Below are positions 17,276-25,777 of a stretch of DNA of 64,000 bases, piece by piece. The notes beneath the pieces are model-generated. The model was not told where the DNA came from. It made no database searches and was given only the letters and a program-made list of their open reading frames with translations. The stretch spans positions 124,001-188,000 of the forward strand of contig JAFUDS010000026.1 in assembly GCA_017464305.1 (NCBI GenBank). Reading direction: 5' to 3'. Position 1 is the first letter of the stretch; each line of letters begins with the position of its first letter. Source of the DNA: Clostridia bacterium (GTDB taxonomy: Bacteria; Bacillota; Clostridia; Christensenellales; Aristaeellaceae). Made by a program: the position numbers and the translations under genes.

Positions 17276-17985
17276 GATAAGGCTTGCAGCTTCGCGACTT
17301 CCCTTTCCGTTAACCTGCGCCATTGCCCCCGGGGCAAGTCCCCCAGAGAAATGGGACCGAACTCTACTCGCTTGAGGCTGACAACCTGATGTCCGATGGC
17401 TTCCAGCATCTTCCGAACCTGACGATTTCGACCTTCATGGATGGATATCAGCAGCACGGTATCGAAGGCTTCCCGCCGAATCAGCCTGACCTGGGCGGGA
17501 GATGTTAATTTGTCGTCGATCATGACCCCAGCGCGCAAACGTCGAATCTCCTCCTCGGAAACCTGATTCGATGCTTTGACCAGATAGACTTTGCTCACCT
17601 CGTGGCTTGGATGCAGCAACCGATTCATCAAATCACCATCGTTGGTGAGCAGAATCAGCCCTTCGCTGTCAAAATCCAACCGGCCCACGGGAAACAGGCG
17701 AACAGGATAATCTCTAAACTTATCCATCACGGTGGGCCGGCCCTCCGGGTCGGAAACGGTGGTCACTTCTCCAATTGGTTTGTAATAAGCAAGATAATGC
17801 TTTTCCGCTTCCGGCCGAACCAGCTCTCCTGAGACGGAAACCCTGTCCTTTTCCTCATCTACCTGCACGCCCATTTCTCGAACGGTGAGTCCGTTGACTT
17901 GCACCAGACCGTCCAGAATCATCTGTTCCGCCCGCCGGCGGGAGGCCACGCCGCATAAAGCCAGGTACTTTTGTAAACGCATCAT
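17272..17985 (-). CDS. rluB: RsuA/RluB-family pseudouridine synthase
   Basis: A 237-residue rRNA pseudouridine synthase. The N-terminal S4 RNA-binding domain (LQKYLALCGVASRRRAEQMI) is followed by the catalytic domain with the active-site aspartate in GRLDFDSEGLILLTNDG and the late motif HEGRNRQVRKMLEAIG. Family membership is certain; the exact target (23S U2605 for RluB, 16S U516 for RsuA) is not, RluB being the usual form in Firmicutes. The start is put at 17985 (MMRLQKY) rather than 18033, where translation would begin inside proA. Confidence 0.9.
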   Translation of the reverse strand: MMRLQKYLALCGVASRRRAEQMILDGLVQVNGLTVREMGVQVDEEKDRVSVSGELVRPEAEKHYLAYYKPIGEVTTVSDPEGRPTVMDKFRDYPVRLFPVGRLDFDSEGLILLTNDGDLMNRLLHPSHEVSKVYLVKASNQVSEEEIRRLRAGVMIDDKLTSPAQVRLIRREAFDTVLLISIHEGRNRQVRKMLEAIGHQVVSLKRVEFGPISLGDLPRGQWRRLTEREVAKLQALS

Positions 17986-18013
17986 TTTCTTCTGTTCCTG
18001 TTCTATCGAAATT

Positions 18014-19309
18014 TTATAGTGGGCACTTTTCATCCAACACCCGATGGGTGTATTTCCGCAGCCCGGATTTCATCTCGGTCATGGTATGCCCGTGGCCGAT
18101 CAGCTTATACTTGTAGGTCGTCAATCCGTCCAGCCCCATGGGCCCGCGGGAATGGAGCTTCCCGGTGGCAATCCCCACCTCGGCGCCCAATCCATACACG
18201 AAGCCATCCGCAAAGCGAGTGGATACATTCCGGTATACTCCCGCGCTGTCCACCTGATTCAGGAACACGGCCGCGGAAGCGTCATTCTCCGTGATGATGC
18301 AGTCCGTATGATGGGAACCGTAATGATTGATATGTTGAATGGCAGCGTCCAGCGAGGAAACGATACGAATGGACAAGATGGTGTCCAGATATTCGGTAAA
18401 CCAATCCTTCTCCGTTGCGGCCTTGCAGGCGATCAGCTGTCGGGTAGCTTCATCCCCCCGAATCTCTACGCCCCGCTCCTGCAGCAGCTGCGCAAATGTG
18501 GGCAGAAAACGTTCTGCAATGGCCTCATGGACCAGAAGGGTTTCCTCTGCGTTGCAGACGGAAAGATTCTGTACCTTGCTATCCAGGGCCACCTGAAACG
18601 CAATGTCCAGATCAGCGTCCTGATCCACGTATACGTGGCAAATTCCATCCGCGTGTCCCAGCACGGGGATACGGCTGTTATCCATAATGTACCGGACGAA
18701 GGCGTTGCTGCCCCGGGGAATAATGAGGTCAATTAGCTCATCTTCCTTCAGCATGGCCGCCACATCCTCCCTACTTTCCATCAGCTGGGCCGCGTCCCCC
18801 GGCAAGCCGGCTTGGGTAAGGGCGGTTTGTACGGACTGGATCAGGGCTTGATTGGTGCGCAGCGCTTCCCTGCCCCCTTTTAGCAGCGCGGCATTGCCGC
18901 TTTTGATGGCCAAAGAAGAAATCTGAATCAACGCGTCCGGGCGGCTTTCAAAGATTACACCGATGACGCCGATGGGACAGGTCACCCGATACAGCTTCAG
19001 CCCCTCCGTCAGCTCATGACAAAACACGGTTTCACCGATGGGATCCGGCAAATCCCGCAGAGAAAGCAGCCCCTCCTGTACCTGTTTTAGCTTGCTGTGG
19101 TCGAAATTCAACCGAGCCAGCAGCGGGGCGGCCAACCCTTCCTGCAGCGCCTGTTCACAGTCCTGTTGATTGGCCGCGAAAATGGCATCCTGGTCTTTTT
19201 CCAATTGTTCAGCCATTTTCAGCAAAGCTAAATTTCGTTGATCCACCTTGGCGGTGGATAAAGCATAGAAAGCCTCTCTGGCCCGAGTGGCCATTTCAGA
19301 AAGATTCAT
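18014..19309 (-). CDS. proA: Glutamate-5-semialdehyde dehydrogenase (gamma-glutamyl phosphate reductase)
   Basis: A 431-residue ProA, which reduces gamma-glutamyl phosphate in proline synthesis. Motifs seen are the NAD(P)-binding stretch CPIGVIGVIFESRPD, SGNAALLKGGREA, LIIPRGSNAFVRYI and the catalytic cysteine in SKVQNLSVCNAEETLLVH. The frame stays open far upstream across smpB, but the real start is ATG at 19309 after AAAGGAGG. ProB, the kinase that normally sits beside ProA, is not in the window. The 3' end is 28 bases from the pseudouridine synthase start. Confidence 0.96.
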   Translation of the reverse strand: MNLSEMATRAREAFYALSTAKVDQRNLALLKMAEQLEKDQDAIFAANQQDCEQALQEGLAAPLLARLNFDHSKLKQVQEGLLSLRDLPDPIGETVFCHELTEGLKLYRVTCPIGVIGVIFESRPDALIQISSLAIKSGNAALLKGGREALRTNQALIQSVQTALTQAGLPGDAAQLMESREDVAAMLKEDELIDLIIPRGSNAFVRYIMDNSRIPVLGHADGICHVYVDQDADLDIAFQVALDSKVQNLSVCNAEETLLVHEAIAERFLPTFAQLLQERGVEIRGDEATRQLIACKAATEKDWFTEYLDTILSIRIVSSLDAAIQHINHYGSHHTDCIITENDASAAVFLNQVDSAGVYRNVSTRFADGFVYGLGAEVGIATGKLHSRGPMGLDGLTTYKYKLIGHGHTMTEMKSGLRKYTHRVLDEKCPL

Positions 19310-19362
19310 CGCGTTTGCGCCTCCTTTCCAGGATCGCTTTAGTATATCAAAGAAATGTTGAG

Positions 19363-19391
19363 TTGAAAAGAGCGGAATCTTTTGGTATACT
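19363..19391 (+). promoter_or_regulatory. Promoter for smpB
   Basis: TTGAAA at 19363-19368 and TATACT at 19386-19391 are 17 bases apart, with smpB starting 23 bases after the -10. On the other strand TATACT (19346-19341) with a weak TTTTCA 17 bases before it could serve proA. Confidence 0.8.
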
Positions 19392-19414
19392 ACCCTGGAA
19401 GGAGGGATTTGGGC

Positions 19415-19882
19415 ATGCCGCATCAAAAGGGCGTTAAAGTAATCGCCACCAACAAAAAGGCCTTCCATGATTATTTTGTGGAGGAGAAGTTTGAGTGCGG
19501 CATTGTGTTGTTCGGCACAGAAGTGAAAAGCGTCCGTTTGGGGAAGGTAAATCTCAAAGAGAGCTGGGCCCAGGTCCGTAAGGGTGAAATCTGGGTCGAA
19601 GGGATGCATATCAGCCCCTACGAGCAAGGGAACATCTTTAATCGGGATCCCCTGCGTCCCAAAAAGCTGCTGATGCACAAGAAGGAGATCCTGAAGCTGG
19701 AAGGCCAGGTGATGCGTCAGGGCTTTACCCTGGTTCCCCTGGAGGTTTATCTGAAGGATGGCCGCATGAAGGTGCAACTTGGCCTCTGCAAGGGTAAACA
19801 GCTGCACGACAAGCGCGACAGCATGGCCAAGCGCGATTCCGATCGGGAAATTCAGCGCGCATTGCGCAATCGGCAAAAGTAA
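19415..19882 (+). CDS. smpB: SsrA-binding protein SmpB
   Basis: A 155-residue SmpB, the tmRNA partner in trans-translation. It has the expected start [24 protein letters not shown], with [16 protein letters not shown] and the C-terminal basic tail [18 protein letters not shown] that enters the ribosome mRNA channel. ATG at 19415 follows a GGAAGGAGGG site; the earlier in-frame start at 19382 lies within the promoter. Its own RNA partner is encoded 66 bases downstream, a common arrangement. Confidence 0.97.
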   Translation: MPHQKGVKVIATNKKAFHDYFVEEKFECGIVLFGTEVKSVRLGKVNLKESWAQVRKGEIWVEGMHISPYEQGNIFNRDPLRPKKLLMHKKEILKLEGQVMRQGFTLVPLEVYLKDGRMKVQLGLCKGKQLHDKRDSMAKRDSDREIQRALRNRQK

Positions 19883-19948
19883 TACCAGGTTTGCGTTTTC
19901 CGCTTTGTCAGGGAGTATCATTTTTGCAACATCGCTATTTCTTTTTAT

Positions 19949-20290
19949 GGGGATGATCCGGTTTCGACGGGGATAGCGAAGGCAGGATAAGCGAGCCGCG
20001 GCCCCTGTACCGCGTATCAACGGGGAAAAACAATAACTGACAATAGCGAATACGCTTTCGCGGCGTAATGCCGCGCGTCGGCCCTGAGCGCCTGCGGCTC
20101 AGCAAGTCGGCGTCATTGACGCAGGGAACGAGCTCCGCCTAAGCTTTGCAGCGGCGCCCGTATTCATGAAGCTACCTTCCCCGCAGTCTTTCCGCGGACG
20201 GCGTCGGAAGGGAATTTTAATCACGGAATGCGCTCGGAGAAAGTCCTGTTAACGGATCTTCGGACAGGGGTTCGACTCCCCTCATCTCCA
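19949..20290 (+). ncRNA. ssrA: Transfer-messenger RNA
   Basis: About 342 bases. The 5' end GGGGATGATCCGG with TTTCGACGGGG is the hallmark of tmRNA, and the 3' end has the T-arm (GGGGTTCGACTCCCC) and the CATCTCC arm that pairs with the 5' end. CCA is not encoded. The tag reading frame is best read at 20039-20068, after AATAACT: Asp-Asn-Ser-Glu-Tyr-Ala-Phe-Ala-Ala then TAA. The end AFAA differs from the commoner ALAA or AVAA by inference from known tags. The GC-rich middle has several pseudoknot-like repeats. It lies just after smpB. Confidence 0.95.
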
Positions 20291-20385
20291 CTTAAGTCAC
20301 CTTATACGAACCGCTCAGGTCTACATCAAGGCCGGGTTGGTCATACTGGTGACCCAGCTGAATCCAGACGACAAATGTTCTGGAT

Positions 20386-20427
20386 AAAAAAGGCTTCAAC
20401 TTCCCATCTGGGGTTGAAGCTTTTTTG
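20386..20427 (+). terminator. Intrinsic terminator downstream of tmRNA
   Basis: GCTTCAAC (20393-20400) pairs with GTTGAAGC (20413-20420), with an A-run before and six or more T after, so it may act on both strands. It lies about 100 bases after the tmRNA 3' end. Confidence 0.85.
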
Positions 20428-20461
20428 TTTTCCAGACTTGCTTCACGATATACAGCAAGGA

Positions 20462-20492
20462 TAAAAAAGGCCCTCGCAGCAAAACTGCGAGG
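20462..20492 (-). terminator. Terminator of the tRNA-Leu gene
   Basis: On the minus strand CCTCGCAG pairs with CTGCGAGG over a short loop, followed by a run of T. It starts 9 bases after the tRNA 3' end. Confidence 0.9.
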
Positions 20493-20500
20493 ACTTTTCG

Positions 20501-20582
20501 TGCGGTCGACGGGACTTGAACCCGTACCCATTGCTGGACACGCCCCTCAAACGTGCGCGTATGCCGATTCCGCCACGGCCGC
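20501..20582 (-). tRNA. tRNA-Leu, anticodon GAG
   Basis: An 82-base class II tRNA on the minus strand with a long variable arm. The anticodon stem CACGT/GCGTG encloses the loop TTGAGGG, giving anticodon GAG for CUC/CUU leucine codons. The T-arm reads ACGGG-TTCAAGT-CCCGT. The acceptor stem GCGGCCG/CGACCGC has one C-A mismatch at the fifth pair. CCA is not encoded. Confidence 0.95.
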
Positions 20583-20593
20583 ATTACTCGGTG

Positions 20594-20622
20594 ATTTTAG
20601 CACTTTTCATGCACCGTGTCAA
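20594..20622 (-). promoter_or_regulatory. Promoter for tRNA-Leu
   Basis: TTGACA (20622-20617) and TAAAAT (20599-20594) on the minus strand are 17 bases apart, 11 bases before the tRNA 5' end. Confidence 0.9.
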
Positions 20623-20708
20623 GGCGATTCTTCGCGTTCAACAGCCGTGGGGAGACCCCCAAAAAGAAAGGTGAGAGGTTCGGCATTACCCGTTAGAAAG
20701 CATTGTCT

Positions 20709-21803
20709 TTACAGCAGAATTTTTCCCTTGGCAATGTTTTTGCCCGTTTCCTTGTCAAAGAGAACGGCGGCTTTGTGGAAGGAGAACCTGACCTTGCTGT
20801 CCACGGGATAATCCACATCCCCAAACACAACCGCGGTCAAGGGGGTACCCTGAACATCCAGCTTCACCGTGGTTTCCATGCCGGAGGGCAAGGTGGAGTA
20901 GACCGTAGCCTCCAGCACCCCTTCCTCATCGATATGAATGTATTCGGGCCGAATTCCTACCTTTACATCTTTATTCTTTGGAACTTCTCCAGCGATGGAT
21001 TCAAACTTCGCCTTCATTCCGCCAAAGGAAAGCTGGCCCCCTTCACCAATGTGTCCTTCTACAAAGTTGATGGTCGGATTGCCCATAAAGTCGGCAACGA
21101 ACACATTGGCTGGATTGTTGTACATTTCCAGCGGAGGCGCGTATTGCTGCAGAAGTCCATTTTCCATAATGCAAACCCGAGTGGACAGGGTCATGGCCTC
21201 CAGCTGGTCGTGGGTTACATACACGAAAGTGGAGTCCGTATCCCGATGCAGGCGCTTCAACTCCGTCCGCATCTCCATACGCAGCTTGGCGTCCAGGTTG
21301 GAAAGAGGTTCATCCATGAAAAGCACCTTTGGCCCCGGAGCCAGCGTGCGGGCGATGGCCACCCGCTGCTGCTGTCCGCCGGAAAGCTCGCTGGGATATC
21401 GTTTTTCGAAAGGCTCAATGCGTAGCATTTCCAGCAGCTCTGTTACCCGAGCTCGGATCCGGGCTTTATCCCATTTCAGGTTTTCCAAGCCAAAGGCAAT
21501 GTTCTGGTATACCGTCATATGGGGCCAGAGGGCGTAGTTTTGGAAAAGAAAGCCGACATCCCGCTTAATGGGCGGCAGATTGATCCCCTTGTCCGCGTCG
21601 AAAACGGTTTTACCATCGATGGTAATGACGCCTTCCGTGGGCGTTTCCAACCCGGCGATCATCCGCAGCGTGGTGGTTTTACCGCATCCGGAGGGGCCTA
21701 AAAGGGTGATGAATGCATTGCTTTCGATCTCTAAATTCAGTGATTCCACCGCCACAAATTTACCAAATCTTTTCGATACGTTTTTCAGAATAATTTCTGG
21801 CAT
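20709..21803 (-). CDS. ABC importer ATP-binding protein (iron/polyamine type)
   Basis: A 364-residue ATPase of the CysA/PotA/FbpC class. It has Walker A GPSGCGKTT, the Q-loop in FLFQNYALWPHMTV, the signature LSGGQQQRVAIA, Walker B VLFMDEPLSNLD and the switch histidine in VYVTHDQLEAM. The last 120 residues form the TOBE regulatory domain found in this class. The ATG at 21803 lies one base after the permease stop and uses an AAGGAG inside the permease gene, so the two are translationally coupled. Substrate is probably ferric iron or a similar small solute, judging from the fused permease; polyamines, thiamine or phosphonates are not excluded. Confidence 0.93.
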   Translation of the reverse strand: MPEIILKNVSKRFGKFVAVESLNLEIESNAFITLLGPSGCGKTTTLRMIAGLETPTEGVITIDGKTVFDADKGINLPPIKRDVGFLFQNYALWPHMTVYQNIAFGLENLKWDKARIRARVTELLEMLRIEPFEKRYPSELSGGQQQRVAIARTLAPGPKVLFMDEPLSNLDAKLRMEMRTELKRLHRDTDSTFVYVTHDQLEAMTLSTRVCIMENGLLQQYAPPLEMYNNPANVFVADFMGNPTINFVEGHIGEGGQLSFGGMKAKFESIAGEVPKNKDVKVGIRPEYIHIDEEGVLEATVYSTLPSGMETTVKLDVQGTPLTAVVFGDVDYPVDSKVRFSFHKAAVLFDKETGKNIAKGKILL

Positions 21804-21804
21804 T

Positions 21805-23631
21805 TTATCCACCCACTCCTTTGTCAATTGATGCGCCGGTCAGCTTGTTGACGATAAAGTTGATCAGGAGGACCACGATGATGATCAACAGGTTGATGGC
21901 GTTGCCAAACTGGGCCCAGCCCTTCTCAGAATATTGCATCAGCATGGTTGTCAGAATAGTATTGCTGGTGGGAACCAGCAGCACGAACAGGCTCAATTCT
22001 CTCATGCAGGATACCATGGGCAGCAGGTATCCACTCAGAAAGCTGGATTTTTGAATCGGGAAAATCACACGGATCATCCGCTTCCACCAGGGGACGCCGG
22101 TAATCACCGCCGCTTCCTCAATCTCCCCGGATAACTGCAGCATCGCGTTGACGCCGGAACGGGAGGCGAAGGGAAGATACTTGACGGAGCCCACCAGCCC
22201 CAGCAGCAGGAAGCCCCGTAGCCAAGGGATCCGGGAGGACATGGCCAGATAGATGGCACCAAAGGCCAGGGAGGGCATCAAATAAGGGAAGAAGGAAAGA
22301 CTGTTGACCCAGGAGGCCAGCTTGCTCCCCCGCCGTTTAGCCACGCCATATCCCACCAGAATTCCGCAGGTGCCGGCGATCAGTGCGCAGGTAATGGCCA
22401 GGCCCAGACTGTATCCCAAGGCGTTCCAAACCTTCGGATTCAGCAGAATGCCGGTGGAATCCCCCTGATCCAGTCGTTCGGAAAGGTTGGTGCCGATCCA
22501 GAAGTCCAGGGTCATATTGCTGAGGGAATAATCCCCCGCCTTAATAATGACAGACTCCAGTGCGAAGGTGATCAGCGGCACCACGGCGACCAGCAGCAGG
22601 ATGACCACCAGAATGATGGCCAGGGGCCGATTGGCCTTCCCCAGGTTGATCTTGCTGATCTGCCCGGATTTACCTGTCACTGTGGTGAATTGTTTGCGGC
22701 TGTTGGTTACCTTTTGATTCAGCAGCAGGATGGCTACGCCGAAGAGGATCATCACCCCGACGATGATATACGCTTGTCCAGGATAGCTGTCCATCAGGGA
22801 TTTCATTTTGGTGCTCAGCACATAGTACCGCACCGGAGAACCCAGGAAAACAGGTACGGAGTAGGCGCTCATGGAGCTGGCGAAAACCAGCAGGAAGGTG
22901 CTGAGCATTGCCGGTTTCACGATGGGCAACGTAATTTTCCAGATAATTCTGGCCCGGCTGGTTTTCAAAATGGTAGCGGCTTCCTCCAGATTCGCGTCCA
23001 TGTTCCGTAATATGCCGCCAATGAGGATATAGGCGAAGGGTGCGTAATGCAGCCCCAGCACCAGGGCAATCGGAAACGCGCCATAGACAAACCACTCGGG
23101 CATATAGACGCCGAAGACAGAGGCCATGATCCCGTTAGAGGTTTTCAGACCGATGTTCACATTCTTAAAGAACGTCTCCCAGAACAGCGCCAACGTCCAG
23201 GAGGGCATGATATACGGAAAGGTGAACACTGCGGATACAAATTTCTTATACTTCAGATTGGTACGGGTCACCAGGAAGGCCACCACGCCGCCAAAGAGAA
23301 TCGCAATTACAGAAGCGGCCACAGAAACAATCAGCGTATTCAGGAAGGGCTGATAAAACTGAATCCAGCTGTAATCATTCTCCGCCGTGGCAAACAGCCG
23401 CTCGAAATGATACAGGGAAAGGGAGCCCGCCGTTAATTTAGCCGCTCTCGCCTCTCGCCCTGTATGGATAGTGACGGTCTCCGTCAGCATGGATAGCAAC
23501 GGATACAGCGTCAACACAGCCAGCGAAATCAGGAACACCAGCAAAATGATATTCGCGGGTTTGCTAAACCATGCCTGTAAGCGCCCCTTGAGCCGACTGG
23601 CCTGGAAATTTCGGGTCTGAGCTTGATCCAT
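21805..23631 (-). CDS. ABC importer permease, two fused membrane domains (FbpB type)
   Basis: A 608-residue permease in which two homologous membrane halves are joined. Each half has an EAA loop that docks the ATPase: EEAATILKTS in the first (about residue 220) and EEAAVITGVP in the second (about residue 510). About 12 hydrophobic helices are visible. Fused permeases of this size are typical of FbpB/SfuB ferric iron importers, and also of some 2-aminoethylphosphonate or thiamine systems. It lies between the binding protein (after a hairpin) and the ATPase. Confidence 0.92.
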   Translation of the reverse strand: MDQAQTRNFQASRLKGRLQAWFSKPANIILLVFLISLAVLTLYPLLSMLTETVTIHTGREARAAKLTAGSLSLYHFERLFATAENDYSWIQFYQPFLNTLIVSVAASVIAILFGGVVAFLVTRTNLKYKKFVSAVFTFPYIMPSWTLALFWETFFKNVNIGLKTSNGIMASVFGVYMPEWFVYGAFPIALVLGLHYAPFAYILIGGILRNMDANLEEAATILKTSRARIIWKITLPIVKPAMLSTFLLVFASSMSAYSVPVFLGSPVRYYVLSTKMKSLMDSYPGQAYIIVGVMILFGVAILLLNQKVTNSRKQFTTVTGKSGQISKINLGKANRPLAIILVVILLLVAVVPLITFALESVIIKAGDYSLSNMTLDFWIGTNLSERLDQGDSTGILLNPKVWNALGYSLGLAITCALIAGTCGILVGYGVAKRRGSKLASWVNSLSFFPYLMPSLAFGAIYLAMSSRIPWLRGFLLLGLVGSVKYLPFASRSGVNAMLQLSGEIEEAAVITGVPWWKRMIRVIFPIQKSSFLSGYLLPMVSCMRELSLFVLLVPTSNTILTTMLMQYSEKGWAQFGNAINLLIIIVVLLINFIVNKLTGASIDKGVGG

Positions 23632-23654
23632 TCATCCTGTCCCCCTTTCAGGGA

Positions 23655-23692
23655 AAATAAAAAATGGGCGGGACGGGTTTCGCCGTCCCGCC
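23655..23692 (-). terminator. Attenuator-like terminator between the binding protein and permease genes
   Basis: On the minus strand GGCGGGACGG pairs perfectly with CCGTCCCGCC over a 6-base loop, followed by CATTTTTTATTTT. Its place inside the operon, 37 bases after the binding protein stop, suggests it reduces read-through and so keeps the binding protein in excess. Confidence 0.88.
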
Positions 23693-23728
23693 GGAGAAAA
23701 TCGCTCCAGAGCGTCCCTCTAAAATTGA

Positions 23729-24871
23729 TTAGTTCTGGCAGTGCTGCAGAATAAAGTCTTCCACTTCGAAGCTGTCCAGGATGTATTCCGCGTCCTCCAT
23801 CACCAGGGTATCCTTCCATACATCGATGGTCAGATCGCCCTCATTGACGGTGATCGCAGCGTTGGGAGAATAGGCGCCAATGCTCTTGCCCCAGGGCTGG
23901 AAGCCTTCCTGCGTCATCAGATATTCAATGAACAGCATGCCGGTATAGGGCCGGGTCGCCTGAGTATTGATCATGGTATACATGGGATACATGAACCCGG
24001 CAAAGGGCTTCACTTCATAGCCTTCGGCGGAGGCGTCATACTGCGCCACAGTCAGGTTATCCGTCAGCACGGAGGAGGAGCGCAGCTTGCTCAGCACGAA
24101 GAGGCCGATTTTGCCCACGGCAGTTTCCTGGCTGACTTCCTCAGCGATGGAGGTGTCAGACTTGCCGAAGGTTACATTGGCCAGGAACTCAGCCACCCAT
24201 TTGTAGCCGGCGTTCTTGTACTCGCCCAGGTCAATCGCTTCGCCCTTCCACTCCTCATAGGCGGCGGCCAGCTTGTCAGCCCATTCATCCTTGGTGCACA
24301 TGACCAGGAAGTTCATGTTGACCTTTTCGCTTTCTGGGTTCTTGAAGATCACGTTGCCCTTCATCTCGGGGGCGGTCAGCTCCCAGACGTTCTTGATGGC
24401 GGGAACATTATCGCCCAAGTTGTTGTAGATGAACAGCTTATTGATGTACTGATGCACCAGCGCGGGCTGCTGATCCGCTTCATCCAAGACGTCAGCCACG
24501 GCAGCGGGCACGAAATTCAGCACCAGGCCCTCGTCGATGGCATCCGTTAGCTGGGCGCCATCCTGAATCATCACCATGTCGGCGGCAGAATTACCGTTCT
24601 CGCTGCGCAGCTTGGTGTAAATTTCCTGATCCTTCAAGTTGTTGGATTCGACGGTGATGTCATACAGGGCGGCAAATTCTTCCGCGGCGGTGGAAATACG
24701 GCTGGTATTCCCGTAGACGACAAAGGTTCCGCTCTCCGCCTTGGCCTTTTCGACCAATTCATCATGGCTGAGGGCCTGACCCGCTTCGATATCGGCGGCC
24801 ACATCCGCCAGAGCGCCTACAGCGCACAGAGCCATCATCAGCGCCAGCAACAGGGATACAAACTTCTTCAT
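23729..24871 (-). CDS. ABC importer extracellular solute-binding protein
   Basis: A 380-residue binding protein. A signal peptide covers residues 1-22 (MKKFVSLLLALMM to GALA); there is no lipobox cysteine, though a Cys is present inside the hydrophobic core. The mature part has FVVYGNTSRI near the start, VESNNLKDQEIYTKL and YSPNAAITVNEGDL, consistent with the iron or small-ion binding protein class (FutA/AfuA-like) by fold and neighbours. Without a lipid anchor the protein might be released or held by the permease. ATG at 24871 follows AAAGGAGG; the longer frame into the upstream region is not real. Confidence 0.88.
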   Translation of the reverse strand: MKKFVSLLLALMMALCAVGALADVAADIEAGQALSHDELVEKAKAESGTFVVYGNTSRISTAAEEFAALYDITVESNNLKDQEIYTKLRSENGNSAADMVMIQDGAQLTDAIDEGLVLNFVPAAVADVLDEADQQPALVHQYINKLFIYNNLGDNVPAIKNVWELTAPEMKGNVIFKNPESEKVNMNFLVMCTKDEWADKLAAAYEEWKGEAIDLGEYKNAGYKWVAEFLANVTFGKSDTSIAEEVSQETAVGKIGLFVLSKLRSSSVLTDNLTVAQYDASAEGYEVKPFAGFMYPMYTMINTQATRPYTGMLFIEYLMTQEGFQPWGKSIGAYSPNAAITVNEGDLTIDVWKDTLVMEDAEYILDSFEVEDFILQHCQN

Positions 24872-24998
24872 GAAAACCTTCCTCCTTTGAGATGATAGTA
24901 GTGAAAGAAATATAGCTTCTATGCCGATCCTGGCATAAAATTCAAATAAACACAGCGCAGAGACGCTATCCTTTCCAAATTGGTTTCCAACTGACCTG

Positions 24999-25027
24999 AT
25001 TCTACCATCATTGGGCTGGAAAAGCAA
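24999..25027 (-). promoter_or_regulatory. Promoter for the ABC importer operon
   Basis: On the minus strand TTGCTT (25027-25022) and TAGAAT (25004-24999) are 17 bases apart. The leader to the start codon is about 120 bases; it contains a small hairpin (ATGCC/GGCAT) but no riboswitch I can recognise. Confidence 0.72.
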
Positions 25028-25098
25028 GAAAAAAATAGCAACTTTTGTTCTTGAAACGCAGTTCCCTCACGTCAGAGAAGGATGAAAGTAGCTGACGT

Positions 25099-25743
25099 TT
25101 ATTTTTTCAGCCGATCCACGGCTTCATAGCTTCCCAAGATAACCAGCGCAGCGCTGGCGTCCAGGGGGGAATCGATATCCGGTGGCAATTGAATCGTGTT
25201 TCCTTTTTTCAGCGCGATGACATTCACCCCATATTTGGAGCGTAGTTCCAGAGAGCGGATGGTTTTCCCTACCCATTTGTCATGGGGATGCATTTCAACG
25301 ATGCCAAACTCGTCGGATAGCTCGATATATTCCATGACGCCGGCATGGGTCAGTCCCATGGCCAGCTTGTCCGCCATCTCCCATTCCGGGATGACGACGC
25401 GATTCGCTCCCAGCTTTTCCAGAATTTCGCGATAGGAGCTGTCATGGGCCTTGCAGATGATGTAAGGGACGCTCAACTCCTTCAAGTTCATGGTAATCAT
25501 GGCGGAGGCTGCCAGGTCGGACCCCATGGCGACCACTGCCCGGTCATATTCCTCCACCCCCAGTTTGTCCAGCACATCCTTGTCACGGGCGTCCGCGACA
25601 ACAGCCCGGGTCACCCGATCCGCGATTTTGTCTACCAGCTGTTCATTGAGATCAATGGCCAGAACTTCCTGCCCGCATTCATAAAGCTTGATCGCCATCT
25701 CCGAGCCAAATCGTCCCAGCCCAATCACCACATAGGATTTCAT
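25099..25743 (-). CDS. ktrA: KtrA-like potassium channel regulatory subunit
   Basis: A 214-residue protein with one RCK_N and one RCK_C domain. The nucleotide-binding motif YVVIGLGRFGSEMA is followed by the acidic DLNEQLVDKIAD and VADARDKDVL, then the RCK_C part (VGKTIRSLELRSKYGVNVIAL). Such proteins form octameric rings under the membrane channel and gate it with ATP/ADP. The start is ATG at 25743 after AAGGAG; an upstream in-frame GTG overlaps that site. It follows the ktrB-like gene by 34 bases. Confidence 0.93.
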   Translation of the reverse strand: MKSYVVIGLGRFGSEMAIKLYECGQEVLAIDLNEQLVDKIADRVTRAVVADARDKDVLDKLGVEEYDRAVVAMGSDLAASAMITMNLKELSVPYIICKAHDSSYREILEKLGANRVVIPEWEMADKLAMGLTHAGVMEYIELSDEFGIVEMHPHDKWVGKTIRSLELRSKYGVNVIALKKGNTIQLPPDIDSPLDASAALVILGSYEAVDRLKK

Positions 25744-25777
25744 ACCATGCACGCTCCTTGTTTTGTTGTTGCTTTAT

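Noticed and set aside
18014..20020. proA extended upstream over smpB to 668 codons
   Set aside because: The extra part is antisense to smpB and partly to tmRNA; ProA begins at 19309 after AAAGGAGG.
20265..20290. Integration site (attB) at the tmRNA 3' end
   Set aside because: No second copy of the tmRNA end and no integrase in the window.
20292..20531. A 79-codon minus-strand gene between tmRNA and tRNA-Leu
   Set aside because: It runs through the terminator hairpins and the tRNA itself. Only its last 26 codons look protein-like, and that is reported as a finding rather than as a gene.
24872..24998. Riboswitch in the 120-base leader of the binding protein gene
   Set aside because: No TPP, cobalamin or other consensus core was seen; only a small hairpin is present.
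25067..25110. CGTCAG/CTGACG inverted repeat after ktrA as terminator
   Set aside because: Arms are short, the loop is long, and the T-rich tail lies on the wrong strand for ktrA.
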